This document shows positions 34,384 to 43,475 of a stretch of 64,000 nucleotides of DNA, piece after piece. Below the pieces are notes generated by a model. The model did no database searches. It was not told where the DNA came from and saw only the letters and a list, made by a program, of their open reading frames with translations. The first letter of the stretch is position 1, and each line of letters starts with the position of its first letter. A program made the translations under genes and the position numbers. Source of the DNA: Qipengyuania vesicularis (GTDB taxonomy: Bacteria; Pseudomonadota; Alphaproteobacteria; Sphingomonadales; Sphingomonadaceae); assembly GCF_019711415.1 (NCBI RefSeq), contig NZ_JAIGNJ010000002.1:124001-188000 (forward strand). Reading direction: 5' to 3'.

Positions 34384-35257
34384 GCGCAGGCTCGCCCGCT
34401 ACACCGAGAAGCGTTTGGCCGCCGCGCGAGGCGAGAAGGTCCCGCTGACAATCGCGGGATGGCTCCGCTTCATCCTTCGCACGCTTGGCATCATCGCCCT
34501 GCTCCTCGTCTTCGTGCCGATGCACTATGCCTATCGCATCTTTGCCTACGGCTCCCCCTTCCCCATGCTGTTCCTCAGGTACACGGCGCGCGTCGTCGGG
34601 GCGCGGGTCCGGGTCCACGGCACGCCGCTCAAGCGAGACGTCTTCTTCATCTCGAACCACATTTCGTGGATCGACATCCTCGCCATGGCCGGTGCCAGCG
34701 GCACGGCTTTCGTGGCCAAATGGGAATTGAGTCAGGTCCCCGTTATCGGATGGCTATGCAGCCTCAACCGTACGGTATTCGTGAAGCGCGAGCATCGCAT
34801 GGGTGTGGCGGAGCAGATCAACGCGTTGAAGGACGCACTTCAGGACAATTGGTCGGTGACCGTTTTTCCCGAGGGAACGGTCACCGACGGACATTCCTTG
34901 CTTCCCTTCAAATCCTCGATGATCTCCGTGCTCGAGCCGCCCCCGCCCGGGGTCATGGTCCAGCCTGCAGTGTTGAACTATGGCGAACATTCGGAAGAGA
35001 TTGGCTGGGTCGGTGAGGAGAGCGGTCTGCACAACGCGATGCGTATCATGGCGCGGCGTGGCACCTTTCGCCTCGAAATCACATATCTGGAGCCCTTCAG
35101 CCCGGAGGATTTCCGCGGTCGCAAGGCGATTGCGGCGAAGGCGCGGGAGGAGATCGAGGAGCAGCTCGTCGCCAATCTAGGCAAGCCGCTACGCGACTTC
35201 CAGCATGTGGTCGACGCTGTACGCTACAAGCCGCCGGCGAAGGACGCGGAAGCCTAG
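34355..35257 (+). CDS. plsC: 1-acyl-sn-glycerol-3-phosphate acyltransferase (PlsC-like)
   Basis: 300-aa membrane-associated acyltransferase of phospholipid synthesis. One N-terminal helix (ILRTLGIIALLLVFVPM), then the catalytic NHISWIDIL (H-x4-D), GWLCSLNRTVFVKR, and VTVFPEGTVTDG. The start at ATG 34355 lies inside the end of fur; an earlier frame extension is just antisense-like overlap. Tail overlaps the LysR gene by the shared CTAG at 35254-35257. Confidence 0.9.
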   Translation: MASGSTAKTERRLARYTEKRLAAARGEKVPLTIAGWLRFILRTLGIIALLLVFVPMHYAYRIFAYGSPFPMLFLRYTARVVGARVRVHGTPLKRDVFFISNHISWIDILAMAGASGTAFVAKWELSQVPVIGWLCSLNRTVFVKREHRMGVAEQINALKDALQDNWSVTVFPEGTVTDGHSLLPFKSSMISVLEPPPPGVMVQPAVLNYGEHSEEIGWVGEESGLHNAMRIMARRGTFRLEITYLEPFSPEDFRGRKAIAAKAREEIEEQLVANLGKPLRDFQHVVDAVRYKPPAKDAEA

Positions 35258-36138
35258 AGACCTGCCTTGACCAGCCAATCGTGGAACAGGCGCACCGGCC
35301 GTTCCTCGAGCGCGGTCGGCTTGCACACGAACCAATAGCTGTAGGGGCTTTCGACCTCGACACCGTAGAGATCGGTGAGGCGCCCGTCGCGCGCCCGGCG
35401 CAAGTGGTCGTCATGCATGATGGCGATCCCCAGCCCCTGGGCTGCAGCTTCGAGCATGAGCTGGCCGGAATCGAAATGGTCGATCGCCGCAGGCTCGAGA
35501 TCATGCAGGTCGAGCTCGTCCTTCCACGCGCGAAAGCTCTCGGGCAGCTCGTTGTGGATCAGGAAGGTCTGCTTGGCGAGCAGCGCGGGATCGGGTTTGT
35601 CGCCCAGCTTTCCAGCCACTTCCTTGCTCGCGATCGCATGCACCATGTTGAAATCGAGCCGCACGGCGTGGAGCCCAGAAGCCGGTCCTCTCGACAGGAT
35701 GATCGCTGCATCGAGCGTATCGCCGACCCTGTCTTCGAGATGGGGCCCGGTATCGATGTCGATGTGCAGGAGCGGATGGCGTGCCCGCAATTCGCCCAGT
35801 CGCGGGAAGAGGCGCTGGCTTCCGAACAGGGGCAATACGCCGAGGTGGAGGCGTAGGACGGAAAGGTTTTCGGACTGGCTCTCTACCGCCCTGGCCAAGG
35901 CTTCGAGCTGCGGGTTCACCGCTTCGTAGAAGGCATGCCCGTCGTCGGTCAGCTGCATCGCCTGCCGTGCGCGGGTGAAGAGCTTCTTGCCAACAAAATC
36001 CTCGAGGTTTCCGATCCGGCGCGACAAGGCGGATGGGCTCAGCCCCAACTCGTCGGCAGCCGCCCGCGCGGAGCCGAGCCTGACAGTCCGGACAAAAGCC
36101 TCGAGTGCGCGCAGGGGTGGAAGTCGGCGGACGGCCAT
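35254..36138 (-). CDS. LysR-type transcriptional regulator (GcvA-like)
   Basis: 294 aa. Winged helix over residues 5-65 (LPPLRALEAFVRTVRLGSARAAADELGLSPSALSRRIGNLE), then a periplasmic-binding-like effector domain ending PVRLFHDWLVKAG. Closest in style to GcvA/AmpR-type regulators. The only leftward neighbour in its direction is corC, 68 bases downstream; a target cannot be named. Confidence 0.9.
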   Translation of the reverse strand: MAVRRLPPLRALEAFVRTVRLGSARAAADELGLSPSALSRRIGNLEDFVGKKLFTRARQAMQLTDDGHAFYEAVNPQLEALARAVESQSENLSVLRLHLGVLPLFGSQRLFPRLGELRARHPLLHIDIDTGPHLEDRVGDTLDAAIILSRGPASGLHAVRLDFNMVHAIASKEVAGKLGDKPDPALLAKQTFLIHNELPESFRAWKDELDLHDLEPAAIDHFDSGQLMLEAAAQGLGIAIMHDDHLRRARDGRLTDLYGVEVESPYSYWFVCKPTALEERPVRLFHDWLVKAGL

Positions 36139-36206
36139 GTCTTCGAACTATTCACCATTGCCCCTGCTGTCGAGGCGCAATGTGCGAAAAATTGCAACTA
36201 GCGCGC

Positions 36207-37124
36207 CTAGTCGGTCGCTTCGGCTTCCTCGGGCGAATGCAAGCGCAGACGGGTCACATGTGTCTCGTCACCACTCGTGACCTCTATGCGCCACCCGCTG
36301 GGATGTTCGAGTACGGCACCGACGGGCGGCACCTGCTCGGCCAGAACGAAAGCGAGACCGCCAAGCGTATCGACCGCTTCCTCCACCTCGGCGAGCCTTG
36401 GATCGATCCGGTCTGCCACATCGTCGAGCTCTGCGCGGGCGTCGCAATCCCACATACCTTCGCCGATGGATGCGATCCATTCCTCGGGCGCATCGTCATG
36501 CTCGTCCTCGATCTCGCCGACGATCTCTTCGACGAGATCTTCGATGGTGATGATCCCGTCCGTGCCGGAAAACTCATCCAGGACTATCGCCAGGTGCATC
36601 CGCTGCGCGCGCATGTCGGCCAGCACGTCGAGCGCGTTACGCGTCTGCGGAACGTAGAGAGGCTGGCGCATCAGCACGGTCCAGTCGGCTGGCGGCACCT
36701 TTTTCTCGGCCAGGAACGGGAAGATGTCCTTGATGTGGATCATGCCGATCACATCGTCGAGCTGGCCGCGATAGACCGGCATGCGCGAGTGACCGTGCTC
36801 GGAAAAGGTGGCCACGACCTCGTCCCAGCTGGCATTCGCGTCCACAGCGATGATCTCGCCGCGAGGAACGGCGACATCGTCGGCATCGTGCTCGCTGAAA
36901 TGGAGGAGGTTGCGCAGCATCTGCCGCTCTACCGGCGACAAGTCGCCCTTTCCGTTCTCCTCGGTGTCGTCCGAGCCGTTCTCGCCTTCGTGCTCGTCGA
37001 TCGCTTCTTCGAGCTGCGCGCGCAGCGAGCGCTCGCCGCTTTCGGGGTCGAACAGTTTACGGATTGCGGGCCAAAGCCCGCTGCTACTCTCCGCGTCTCC
37101 GGCGGGGGGTGAAGAATTGGGCAT
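36207..37124 (-). CDS. corC: CBS-domain CorC/HlyC-family protein
   Basis: 305 aa. Acidic N terminus, LSPVERQMLRNLLHFSEHDADDVAVPR, two CBS domains (about 75-200; VVATFSEHGHSRMPVYRGQLDDVIGMIHIKD, LADMRAQRMHLAIVLDEFSGTDGIITIEDL) and a C-terminal CorC domain (LGGLAFVLAEQVPPVGAVLEHPSGWRIEV). No membrane segment. Last gene of the conserved phoH-ybeY-corC operon, 17 bases after ybeY. Confidence 0.92.
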   Translation of the reverse strand: MPNSSPPAGDAESSSGLWPAIRKLFDPESGERSLRAQLEEAIDEHEGENGSDDTEENGKGDLSPVERQMLRNLLHFSEHDADDVAVPRGEIIAVDANASWDEVVATFSEHGHSRMPVYRGQLDDVIGMIHIKDIFPFLAEKKVPPADWTVLMRQPLYVPQTRNALDVLADMRAQRMHLAIVLDEFSGTDGIITIEDLVEEIVGEIEDEHDDAPEEWIASIGEGMWDCDARAELDDVADRIDPRLAEVEEAVDTLGGLAFVLAEQVPPVGAVLEHPSGWRIEVTSGDETHVTRLRLHSPEEAEATD

Positions 37125-37141
37125 GGCCCGGTTGCGTACTC

Positions 37142-37633
37142 CTAGTTGTCGCGATCCCCATATGGGTCCGCTATGCCCAGTTTTGCAAGCGCTTCGATCT
37201 CGAGTTTTTCCATTGCCGCCGCCTGCTCGTCCGAATCGACGTGATCGTGGCCTGCCAGATGCAGGAAACCATGGATAAGGAGATGAGTCGTGTGGTCGGC
37301 GAGACTGATGCCCTTCTCATTCGCTTCGCGCTGACAAGTCTCGAACGCGAGCGCGATATCGCCGAGCATCTCCGGCGGTCCGTCGGGTGTCAGGTCCAGT
37401 AGCTCGTCACGCTCCAGCATGGGGAAAGAGAGCACGTTCGTCGGCTTGTCCTTGCCGCGCCATTCTTTGTTGAGTTCGTGTACCTGCTCGTCGGACGTGA
37501 ACAACACGCTCGTCGTCAGGCGATCATGGGCAAGCGCAGGCTCGACCCCTGCAACGGCCCCATGCGCACGCTCGCACAGGACTCCCCAATCCGGCTCGTC
37601 CGGCCAGCCGTCGATTTCGATGTCGAGGTCCAT
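37142..37633 (-). CDS. ybeY: Endoribonuclease YbeY (16S rRNA maturation)
   Basis: 163-aa zinc-dependent RNase acting in rRNA 3'-end processing and ribosome quality control. The metal site HGFLHLAGHDH (H-x3-H-x5-H) in TTHLLIHGFLHLAGHDHVD, and NKEWRGKDKPTNVLSFPM are diagnostic. Start shares one base with the stop of the 72-aa gene upstream. Confidence 0.95.
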   Translation of the reverse strand: MDLDIEIDGWPDEPDWGVLCERAHGAVAGVEPALAHDRLTTSVLFTSDEQVHELNKEWRGKDKPTNVLSFPMLERDELLDLTPDGPPEMLGDIALAFETCQREANEKGISLADHTTHLLIHGFLHLAGHDHVDSDEQAAAMEKLEIEALAKLGIADPYGDRDN

Positions 37634-37851
37634 CAGTTGAACCTATCACGTAACCAGGCAACTCGCTGGCGTGCTTCGGTTTCGGCGGTCAGCGAAGAGT
37701 CGTATATCCCGAGGTCCAAGCCACCGCTCCATTCACCATCTCTCAGCCAGTTTTGGTGAAAAGTGTACCTTCCATCCTTCCGTCGAAGAATCTGAATGCG
37801 CTCGGACCCATCGGGACTTTCAAACGCCTTTACAACTTTCAATTCACTCAA
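37633..37851 (-). CDS. 72-aa hypothetical inserted between phoH and ybeY
   Basis: No family recognised. The 72-residue soluble product reads as a small alpha/beta fold: MSELKVVKAFESPDGSERI, then KDGRYTFHQNWLRDG, and a final helix TAETEARQRVAWLRDRFN. Its ATG overlaps the phoH stop (ATGA) and its stop shares one base with the ybeY start, so translation is coupled on both sides. Base composition is visibly more AT-rich than its neighbours, which suggests later insertion. Confidence 0.75.
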   Translation of the reverse strand: MSELKVVKAFESPDGSERIQILRRKDGRYTFHQNWLRDGEWSGGLDLGIYDSSLTAETEARQRVAWLRDRFN

Positions 37852-38879
37852 GCGGCAGGCCCTTCGTAAGCCTCGACGATCCGGCCCACGATCGGGTGGC
37901 GAACCACGTCCGCCGCAGTGAAGCGGATGGTGCCGAAGCCTTCGACGCCTTCGAGTTTACCCACCGCATCAGCCAGCCCGCTCATCCCGTCACCGCCGGG
38001 AATATCGACCTGGCGCGGGTCGCCGCACACGACCATGCGGCTGTTCTGGCCGAAACGGGTGAGGAACATCTTCATCTGCTCGCGCGTGGTATTTTGCGCT
38101 TCGTCGAGGATGATGAAGCTGTCCGCCAACGTCCGGCCTCGCATGAATGCAATCGGTGCGATTTCGATCTCGCCCGAAGCCAGTCGCCGTTCGACCTGTT
38201 CAGGTGGCATGCAATCGTAGAGCGCATCGTAGAGCGGGCGCAGATAGGGATCGACCTTGTCCTTCATGTCGCCGGGCAGGAAGCCGAGCTTCTCGCCCGC
38301 CTCGACCGCCGGACGTGACAGGATCAGGCGCTGGACGCTGCCGCTGATCAGCTGCGCCACTGCCTGCGCCACGGCAAGATAGGTTTTGCCGGTACCCGCC
38401 GGGCCGAGCGCAAAGATAATGTCGTCGCGCACGAGGCTGCGCATGTAGGTCGCCTGCATGGCGCTGCGCGGCACGATGGTCTTGCGGCGCGTGCGGATCA
38501 TGATCGGCGGGCCTTCGGGCTTGCCGTCCATGATCCCATCGAGGGTCGGTTCGTTGGACATGGCAATCAGCGACTCAATCGCGCCTGCGTCGAGGTCCTG
38601 CCCCATGGCGAGGCGGTCATACATCTCATTGAGAACGTCGCGTGCGCGGGCGACGCTGTCTTCGGGGCCTTCGATGTGGATCGCATTGCCGCGAGCCGAA
38701 ATGAACACGCCCAGCCGGTTCTCCACCTGCACAAGATTGGCATCGAACTGTCCGAAAAGCGCGCCAAGAAGGCTCTGGTTTTCGAAGTTGAGATCGATCT
38801 GCGCGCGGCGCACTTCGCGCTGCGGGACGGGCGGTTTGGTCAGGGCCGGGTCGGCCTGCCGTGCTGGTTTGCGAGCCAT
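37848..38879 (-). CDS. ybeZ: PhoH-family ATPase (YbeZ)
   Basis: 343-aa cytoplasmic ATPase associated with RNA metabolism and YbeY. Walker A is GPAGTGKTYLAVAQAV, Walker B/Q region FIILDEAQNTTREQMKMFLTR, with N-terminal KH-like residues 25-90 (LLGALFGQFDANLVQVENRLGV). Upstream end 101 bases below miaB. Confidence 0.93.
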   Translation of the reverse strand: MARKPARQADPALTKPPVPQREVRRAQIDLNFENQSLLGALFGQFDANLVQVENRLGVFISARGNAIHIEGPEDSVARARDVLNEMYDRLAMGQDLDAGAIESLIAMSNEPTLDGIMDGKPEGPPIMIRTRRKTIVPRSAMQATYMRSLVRDDIIFALGPAGTGKTYLAVAQAVAQLISGSVQRLILSRPAVEAGEKLGFLPGDMKDKVDPYLRPLYDALYDCMPPEQVERRLASGEIEIAPIAFMRGRTLADSFIILDEAQNTTREQMKMFLTRFGQNSRMVVCGDPRQVDIPGGDGMSGLADAVGKLEGVEGFGTIRFTAADVVRHPIVGRIVEAYEGPAA

Positions 38880-38980
38880 CTGCTCCTTTCGAATGAGTAC
38901 CGAGTCGGAAGGTTACTCTTCAACGCGCGTCGCGCAAGAAGGGCACCGCGCGATCACGGTGGAAAGTCACGCGAGTGTAA

Positions 38981-40324
38981 TCAGGCAGCGACGGTTTCGC
39001 GCAGCTTCCCGGCGAGCGATTTGGGACCTGCCTCGACCAGTTCGGCCTGCACGAGGTCGCCGATCTGTGCATCTCCCTCGAACCAGACGCTCTGGAGCCA
39101 GGGCGACTTGCCGAGCCATTGGCCAGCGTGCTTGCCCTTGCGTTCAACGAGGACTTCGCAGGTCTTGCCCACGCTTGCCTCGTTGAAGGCCAACTGGTCG
39201 CGGTTGAGCGCGGCCTGGAGGCGCTGGAGGCGCTCGTCCATGACTTCTTTCGCCACCTGGCCCTCCATCGTCGCGGCGGGCGTGCCGGGACGCGGCGAAT
39301 ACTTGAAGCTGAAGGCCTGCGCGTATTTGACCTCGTCGACCAGAGCGAGGGTTTCCTCGAACTCGGCATCGGTTTCGCCGGGGAAGCCGACGATGAAGTC
39401 GCCCGAAAGCGCGAGGTCGGGCCGCGCGGCACGGAAGCGCTCGAGGAGCCTAAGATAGCTTTCCGCTGTGTGGCTGCGGTTCATGGCCTTCAGGACACGG
39501 TCGCTACCTGCCTGCACCGGGAGGTGGAGGAAGGGCATGAGCTTGTCGATTTCGCCATGCGCGGCGATGAGGTCGTCGTCCATGTCGGCCGGGTGGCTGG
39601 TGGTATAGCGGATGCGCGCGAGGCCCTCAACTTTCGCAAGGTCTCGAATGAGGCCTGCAAGGCCGACGCCGTGGCCCTTCTCGTCCTCGCCCGACCATGC
39701 GGAGACATTCTGGCCGAGCAGCGTGATTTCCTTCGCGCCCGCATCGACTAGTTTCTTCGCTTCGGTAACCAAGTCACTGTAAGGACGGCTGATTTCCGCG
39801 CCGCGCGTATAGGGCACCACGCAATAGGTGCAGAACTTGTCGCAGCCTTCCTGCACGGTGAGGAAGCTCGCCGGATTGGTGCGACGACGCTCGGGCAGCG
39901 CGGCGAACTTGGCGATGGCGGGCATGTCGGTGTCGGTCGCCCGCTCACCCTTCACCGCTTTGTCGAGCATTTCGGGCAGGCGGTGATAGGCCTGCGGGCC
40001 GACGACCATGCTGACCGCCGGAGAACGCTTCATGATCTCCTCGCCCTCGGCCTGCGCGACGCAGCCCGCGACCGCGATCAGCGGCTCCTTGCCGGCCTCG
40101 CGGCCCGCCTTGGTCAGGCGGCCGATGTCCGAATAGACCTTCTCCGCCGCCTTCTCGCGGATGTGGCAAGTGTTGAGCACGACGAGGTCGGCTTCCTCGC
40201 CCTCGGGCGCAGGCGTGATGCCTTGTTCGCCCAGCATCTCGGCCATGCGTTCGCCGTCATAGACGTTCATCTGGCAGCCGAAGCTCTTGACCCTGTAGGT
40301 CTTGGGGGAAGTGGTCGGTTTCAT
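38981..40324 (-). CDS. miaB: tRNA-2-methylthio-N6-isopentenyladenosine synthase
   Basis: Radical SAM methylthiotransferase modifying A37 of tRNAs. N-terminal UPF0004 domain with [12 protein letters not shown] and [14 protein letters not shown] and GCVAQAEG (second-cluster cysteines), radical [18 protein letters not shown] (C-x3-C-x2-C), TRAM-type C terminus. 447 aa from ATG 40324. An upstream in-frame TTG at 40363 overlaps the stop of the preceding small gene (TTGA) and would add 13 residues; I prefer the ATG because [20 protein letters not shown] is the family's usual start. Confidence 0.95.
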   Translation of the reverse strand: MKPTTSPKTYRVKSFGCQMNVYDGERMAEMLGEQGITPAPEGEEADLVVLNTCHIREKAAEKVYSDIGRLTKAGREAGKEPLIAVAGCVAQAEGEEIMKRSPAVSMVVGPQAYHRLPEMLDKAVKGERATDTDMPAIAKFAALPERRRTNPASFLTVQEGCDKFCTYCVVPYTRGAEISRPYSDLVTEAKKLVDAGAKEITLLGQNVSAWSGEDEKGHGVGLAGLIRDLAKVEGLARIRYTTSHPADMDDDLIAAHGEIDKLMPFLHLPVQAGSDRVLKAMNRSHTAESYLRLLERFRAARPDLALSGDFIVGFPGETDAEFEETLALVDEVKYAQAFSFKYSPRPGTPAATMEGQVAKEVMDERLQRLQAALNRDQLAFNEASVGKTCEVLVERKGKHAGQWLGKSPWLQSVWFEGDAQIGDLVQAELVEAGPKSLAGKLRETVAA

Positions 40325-40359
40325 GGGAAGGGGCGCTTTAGCGGTGTTGGTAGTTGGGT

Positions 40360-40620
40360 TCAATCACCGAGGATATCCCGAGGCCTCACCGCCAACCAAA
40401 TGGCTGACCCAATGGCCCCAACCGCCGCCACGGCAATCGCCCAAAGCAGATTAGCCATTCCCGCGACCAAGAGCCCAGCGAGAAAGAACCCAAGAGAAAA
40501 TTCGCCGATATCGATTGCGGTCATCACAAACCATGCGAAATAGGCGAGCATCGGGAGAGAAAGAACGAGGGCAAAGGCAAAGCCTCCCCACTTCGACACC
40601 TTCTCTCCCGCACTTATCAT
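40360..40620 (-). CDS. 86-aa small membrane protein, unknown
   Basis: Two to three hydrophobic segments: [40 protein letters not shown] and [13 protein letters not shown], ending RPRDILGD. Its ATG shares a base with the PPIase stop (TAATG), so it is coupled to it. Not recognised. The region is more AT-rich than the flanking genes, like the 72-aa gene in the phoH-ybeY gap. Confidence 0.68.
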   Translation of the reverse strand: MISAGEKVSKWGGFAFALVLSLPMLAYFAWFVMTAIDIGEFSLGFFLAGLLVAGMANLLWAIAVAAVGAIGSAIWLAVRPRDILGD

Positions 40621-41081
40621 TACGAAACAGTCGCTTTCACGATCTTGCCCGGGTTTGCCGGCGGCTCGCCCTTGGGCAGCGCGTCGATGTGTTCCATGCC
40701 GCTCTCGACCTGGCCCCAGACGGTGTACTGGCCGTCGAGGAATTCGGCGTCGTCGAAGCAGATGAAGAACTGGCTGTTGGCGCTGTCGGGCACCTGGGTG
40801 CGGGCCATCGAGCAGGTGCCGCGGGTGTGCGGTTCGCTGTTGAATTCAGCCTTTAGGTCGGGCTTGTCGCTACCGCCCATGCCGGTGCCGGTTGGATCGC
40901 CGCCCTGCGCCATGAAGCCGGGGATCACGCGGTGGAAGACCACGCCGTCATAGAAGCCCTCGCCCGCCAGCGTCGTGATACGCTCGACATGGCCGGGTGC
41001 GAGATCGGGGCGCAGCTTGATCACCACGTCCTTGTTTTCGCCATCGCCGGTGTCGAGGGTGAAGGTCAGCTTGTCGGCCAT
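40620..41081 (-). CDS. Cyclophilin-type peptidyl-prolyl isomerase
   Basis: 153 aa, cytoplasmic (no signal peptide). Cyclophilin core: GFYDGVVFHRVIPGFMAQGGDPTGTGMGG, SEPHTRGTCSMARTQVPDSANSQFFICFDDAEFLDGQYTVWGQV. Catalyses proline isomerisation during folding. First gene of the leftward PPIase-small gene-miaB run and divergent from mgtE. Confidence 0.94.
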   Translation of the reverse strand: MADKLTFTLDTGDGENKDVVIKLRPDLAPGHVERITTLAGEGFYDGVVFHRVIPGFMAQGGDPTGTGMGGSDKPDLKAEFNSEPHTRGTCSMARTQVPDSANSQFFICFDDAEFLDGQYTVWGQVESGMEHIDALPKGEPPANPGKIVKATVS

Positions 41082-41197
41082 TGGTAAGTCTCCTGTAATT
41101 CGGTTGGCGCCTACATAGGGATTGTGGGGCGAGAGTCACCAGCCATGTGCCACCACTCGCTTGCTTTTCATGCTCGCCCCCCTAAGCCCCTCAACCT

Positions 41198-42643
41198 ATG
41201 GTCGAAGAGACGCGCCTCGAAGACAAAGAACTGGCCGTGGCAGATGCGCCGGAGGAAGGCGCGCGCCCTGACGACCGCATCGACGATGAGCGCATGGACG
41301 AGGAGAACACGCTGAAACGCGAGTTCGTCCGTTCGGTCGAGGATGCGCTCGAAGCGGGCGACGAGAGCGAGGTTTACGACCTCGTCGAGCCGCTCCACCC
41401 CGCCGACGTCGCCGACCTGCTCGAACTGCTCGACAAGGACGAGCGTGCGCAGCTTGCCTCGGCCATCACCGACCTGATGACCAGCGAGGTCGTTGCCGAG
41501 CTTAACGACTACGTCCGCGAAGAGATGATGGAGGCGCTGCCCGCCGATGCGGTGGCGCAGATCGCCGAACAGCTCGAGACCGACGACGCGGTCCAGCTGA
41601 TCGAGGATCTGGACGAGGACGACCAGAAGGCCATCCTTGCCGAGCTCGATCCCGAAGACCGCACCGCGATCGAAACCGCCCTCGCCTATCCGGAGGAAAC
41701 CGCCGGGCGCCTGATGAGCCGCGATTTCGTGGCAGTGCCCGAGCATATCACGGTCGGAAACCTCATCGACTTCCTGCGCGACGAGCGCGAGCTGCCGGAG
41801 GACTTCTTCGAGGTCTTCATCGTCGACCAGCGCATGCACCCGGTCGGCACCTGCAACCTTTCCTGGATCCTGCGCACGCCGCGCGACATCGTGCTGGGCG
41901 ACGTGATGAAGCGCGACCAGACGCTCATCCCGGCCGAACTCGACCAGGAAGAGGTCGCGCTGATGTTCCAGAAATACGGCCTGATCAGCGCCGCCGTCAT
42001 CGACGAGGACGGCAGGCTGGTCGGCCAGATGACGGTCGACGACATCGTCCACATTATCGCCGAAGAAGCGGGCGAGGATGCCCTGCTAATGTCTGGCGCG
42101 GGCGAAGGCGACATCAACGAACCGATCCGCGAGGCCTATTCCAGCCGTGTGCGCTGGCTGGTGGCGAACCTCGGCACGGCTCTGGTCGCCAGCCTCATCA
42201 TCGCGCTCTTTGGCTCGGCGATCGAGAAGCTTGTCGCGCTCGCCGTGTTGATGCCGATCGTCGCCAGCATCGGCGGCAATGCTGGCACGCAGACCATGGC
42301 AGTGACCGTGCGCGCAATCGCGATGAACCAGCTCACCCGCTCCAACACGCGGCGCATCCTGACCAAGGAGCTGCGCGTCGCCTTCCTCAATGGCGCGACC
42401 ATCGCGGTGCTGATCGGCATGGCGACCGCGGCGATCTTTACCCCGATGCTCGGCGCGGTGATTGCGCTTGCCATGATCATCAATGTGGTGACTGCGGGTC
42501 TTGCCGGCGTGCTGGTGCCCGTGGCTTTCGACCGGCTCGACCAGGACCCGGCCGTGGCAAGCAGCGTCTTTGTGACCATGATCACTGATTCGATGGGCTT
42601 CTTCGCCTTCCTCGGTCTCGCCGTGGCGATGCAGGTGGTCTGA
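41198..42643 (+). CDS. mgtE: MgtE-type magnesium transporter
   Basis: 481 aa: N-terminal helical Mg-sensing domain (HPADVADLLELLDKDER), paired CBS domains (residues ~160-285, LMSRDFVAVPEHITVGNLIDFL, IDEDGRLVGQMTVDDIVHII) and five C-terminal membrane helices with the pore motif SIGGNAGTQTMAVTVRAIA. Passive Mg2+ channel gated by internal Mg2+. No Shine-Dalgarno at the ATG 41198; an alternative ATG at 41294 would shorten the acidic N terminus. No Mg riboswitch fits in the short leader. Confidence 0.94.
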   Translation: MVEETRLEDKELAVADAPEEGARPDDRIDDERMDEENTLKREFVRSVEDALEAGDESEVYDLVEPLHPADVADLLELLDKDERAQLASAITDLMTSEVVAELNDYVREEMMEALPADAVAQIAEQLETDDAVQLIEDLDEDDQKAILAELDPEDRTAIETALAYPEETAGRLMSRDFVAVPEHITVGNLIDFLRDERELPEDFFEVFIVDQRMHPVGTCNLSWILRTPRDIVLGDVMKRDQTLIPAELDQEEVALMFQKYGLISAAVIDEDGRLVGQMTVDDIVHIIAEEAGEDALLMSGAGEGDINEPIREAYSSRVRWLVANLGTALVASLIIALFGSAIEKLVALAVLMPIVASIGGNAGTQTMAVTVRAIAMNQLTRSNTRRILTKELRVAFLNGATIAVLIGMATAAIFTPMLGAVIALAMIINVVTAGLAGVLVPVAFDRLDQDPAVASSVFVTMITDSMGFFAFLGLAVAMQVV

Positions 42644-42647
42644 CGCC

Positions 42648-42971
42648 ATGGAACCAGTGAACGGATATTACGAAGCGTCGATGAATTTCGACATGGAGCA
42701 CGTCCGCCCGTTCCTGTCGCAGCTCGAGGAGGCCTTCAGTCTCGGCCTCGATGTCGACCATCTCGCCAAGCGGGTCGCCGAGGCCGAAGTCGAAACCGCA
42801 TACGGATGCGACCTCCACCTGGCGTTCGAAGGCCAGCCGGTGAATATGAAATTCTCCGCGTGGATCGACGATATCGACGCGCCTGACCTCTATTTCTACG
42901 TCACCAGCGAAAAGCTGGCGGAGGGGATCGACGCGGAAATGGAAAAGTTCTGCGAGGCACACGGGCTGTAA
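42648..42971 (+). CDS. 107-aa conserved hypothetical acidic protein
   Basis: Unrecognised soluble protein of 107 aa, acidic, with FDMEHVRPFLSQLEEAFSLGLDVDHLAKRVAEAE and a C-terminal helix EGIDAEMEKFCEAHGL. Begins five bases after mgtE, so cotranscription is likely. No catalytic motif seen. Confidence 0.75.
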   Translation: MEPVNGYYEASMNFDMEHVRPFLSQLEEAFSLGLDVDHLAKRVAEAEVETAYGCDLHLAFEGQPVNMKFSAWIDDIDAPDLYFYVTSEKLAEGIDAEMEKFCEAHGL

Positions 42972-43000
42972 TTTCCCGCGCAACCCCCTATCTCCTCCCC

Positions 43001-43390
43001 ATGCCGCTCAACTTGACCAAGATCGCATTCGGAGCGCAATCCTATGGCGATATCGAGAGCTGGTACGCGCAGCGGCGCAGCCCGAACCTGACGACCCGCT
43101 ATCGCCCCACCAAATGGGAGCAATGCATCGGCGGCTCGCTGTTCTGGATCCACCAGCACAGCATCGTCGCGCGCAGCGAGATCCTCGGTTTCAGCGAGAC
43201 CAAAGACGGCCGCTGGTCGATCGACCTCAAACCCGAGCTCATCCGCGTCCACCCCCGCCCCAAGCGCGCCCACCAGGGCTGGCGCTATCTCAAGGGCGAC
43301 CCCCCGCGAGACCTTGCCGAAGGCGAGGATATTGGCGACGCGCTGCCGGGAAAGCTGGCGGGGAAGCTGGAGCGGCTGGGGCTAATCTGA
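43001..43390 (+). CDS. DUF1489-family protein
   Basis: 129-aa alphaproteobacterial conserved protein: MPLNLTKIAFGAQSYGDIESWYAQR, RYRPTKWEQCIGGSLFWIHQHSIVARSEILGF, then AHQGWRYLKGDPPRDL near the end, the pattern of DUF1489. Function unknown. Third gene after mgtE in the same direction. Confidence 0.85.
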   Translation: MPLNLTKIAFGAQSYGDIESWYAQRRSPNLTTRYRPTKWEQCIGGSLFWIHQHSIVARSEILGFSETKDGRWSIDLKPELIRVHPRPKRAHQGWRYLKGDPPRDLAEGEDIGDALPGKLAGKLERLGLI

Positions 43391-43400
43391 CCGAAGTGAA

Positions 43401-43431
43401 GAAGGCGCGGCAAATTCTTCGCCGCGCCTTC
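43401..43431. terminator. Bidirectional terminator hairpin
   Basis: GAAGGCGCGGC and GCCGCGCCTTC form a perfect 11-bp stem around a 9-base loop, between the ends of convergent DUF1489 and PEP-CTERM genes. On the minus strand TTCACTTC follows. A good candidate for terminating both genes. Confidence 0.62.
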
Positions 43432-43475
43432 AGAAATCGACCAGAGCCTAAAGCACCTATCAGACCGGAAAGCCT

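Noticed and set aside
41082-41197. Magnesium riboswitch upstream of mgtE
   Set aside because: The 116-base gap is divergent and too short for an M-box, and I see none of its conserved helices.
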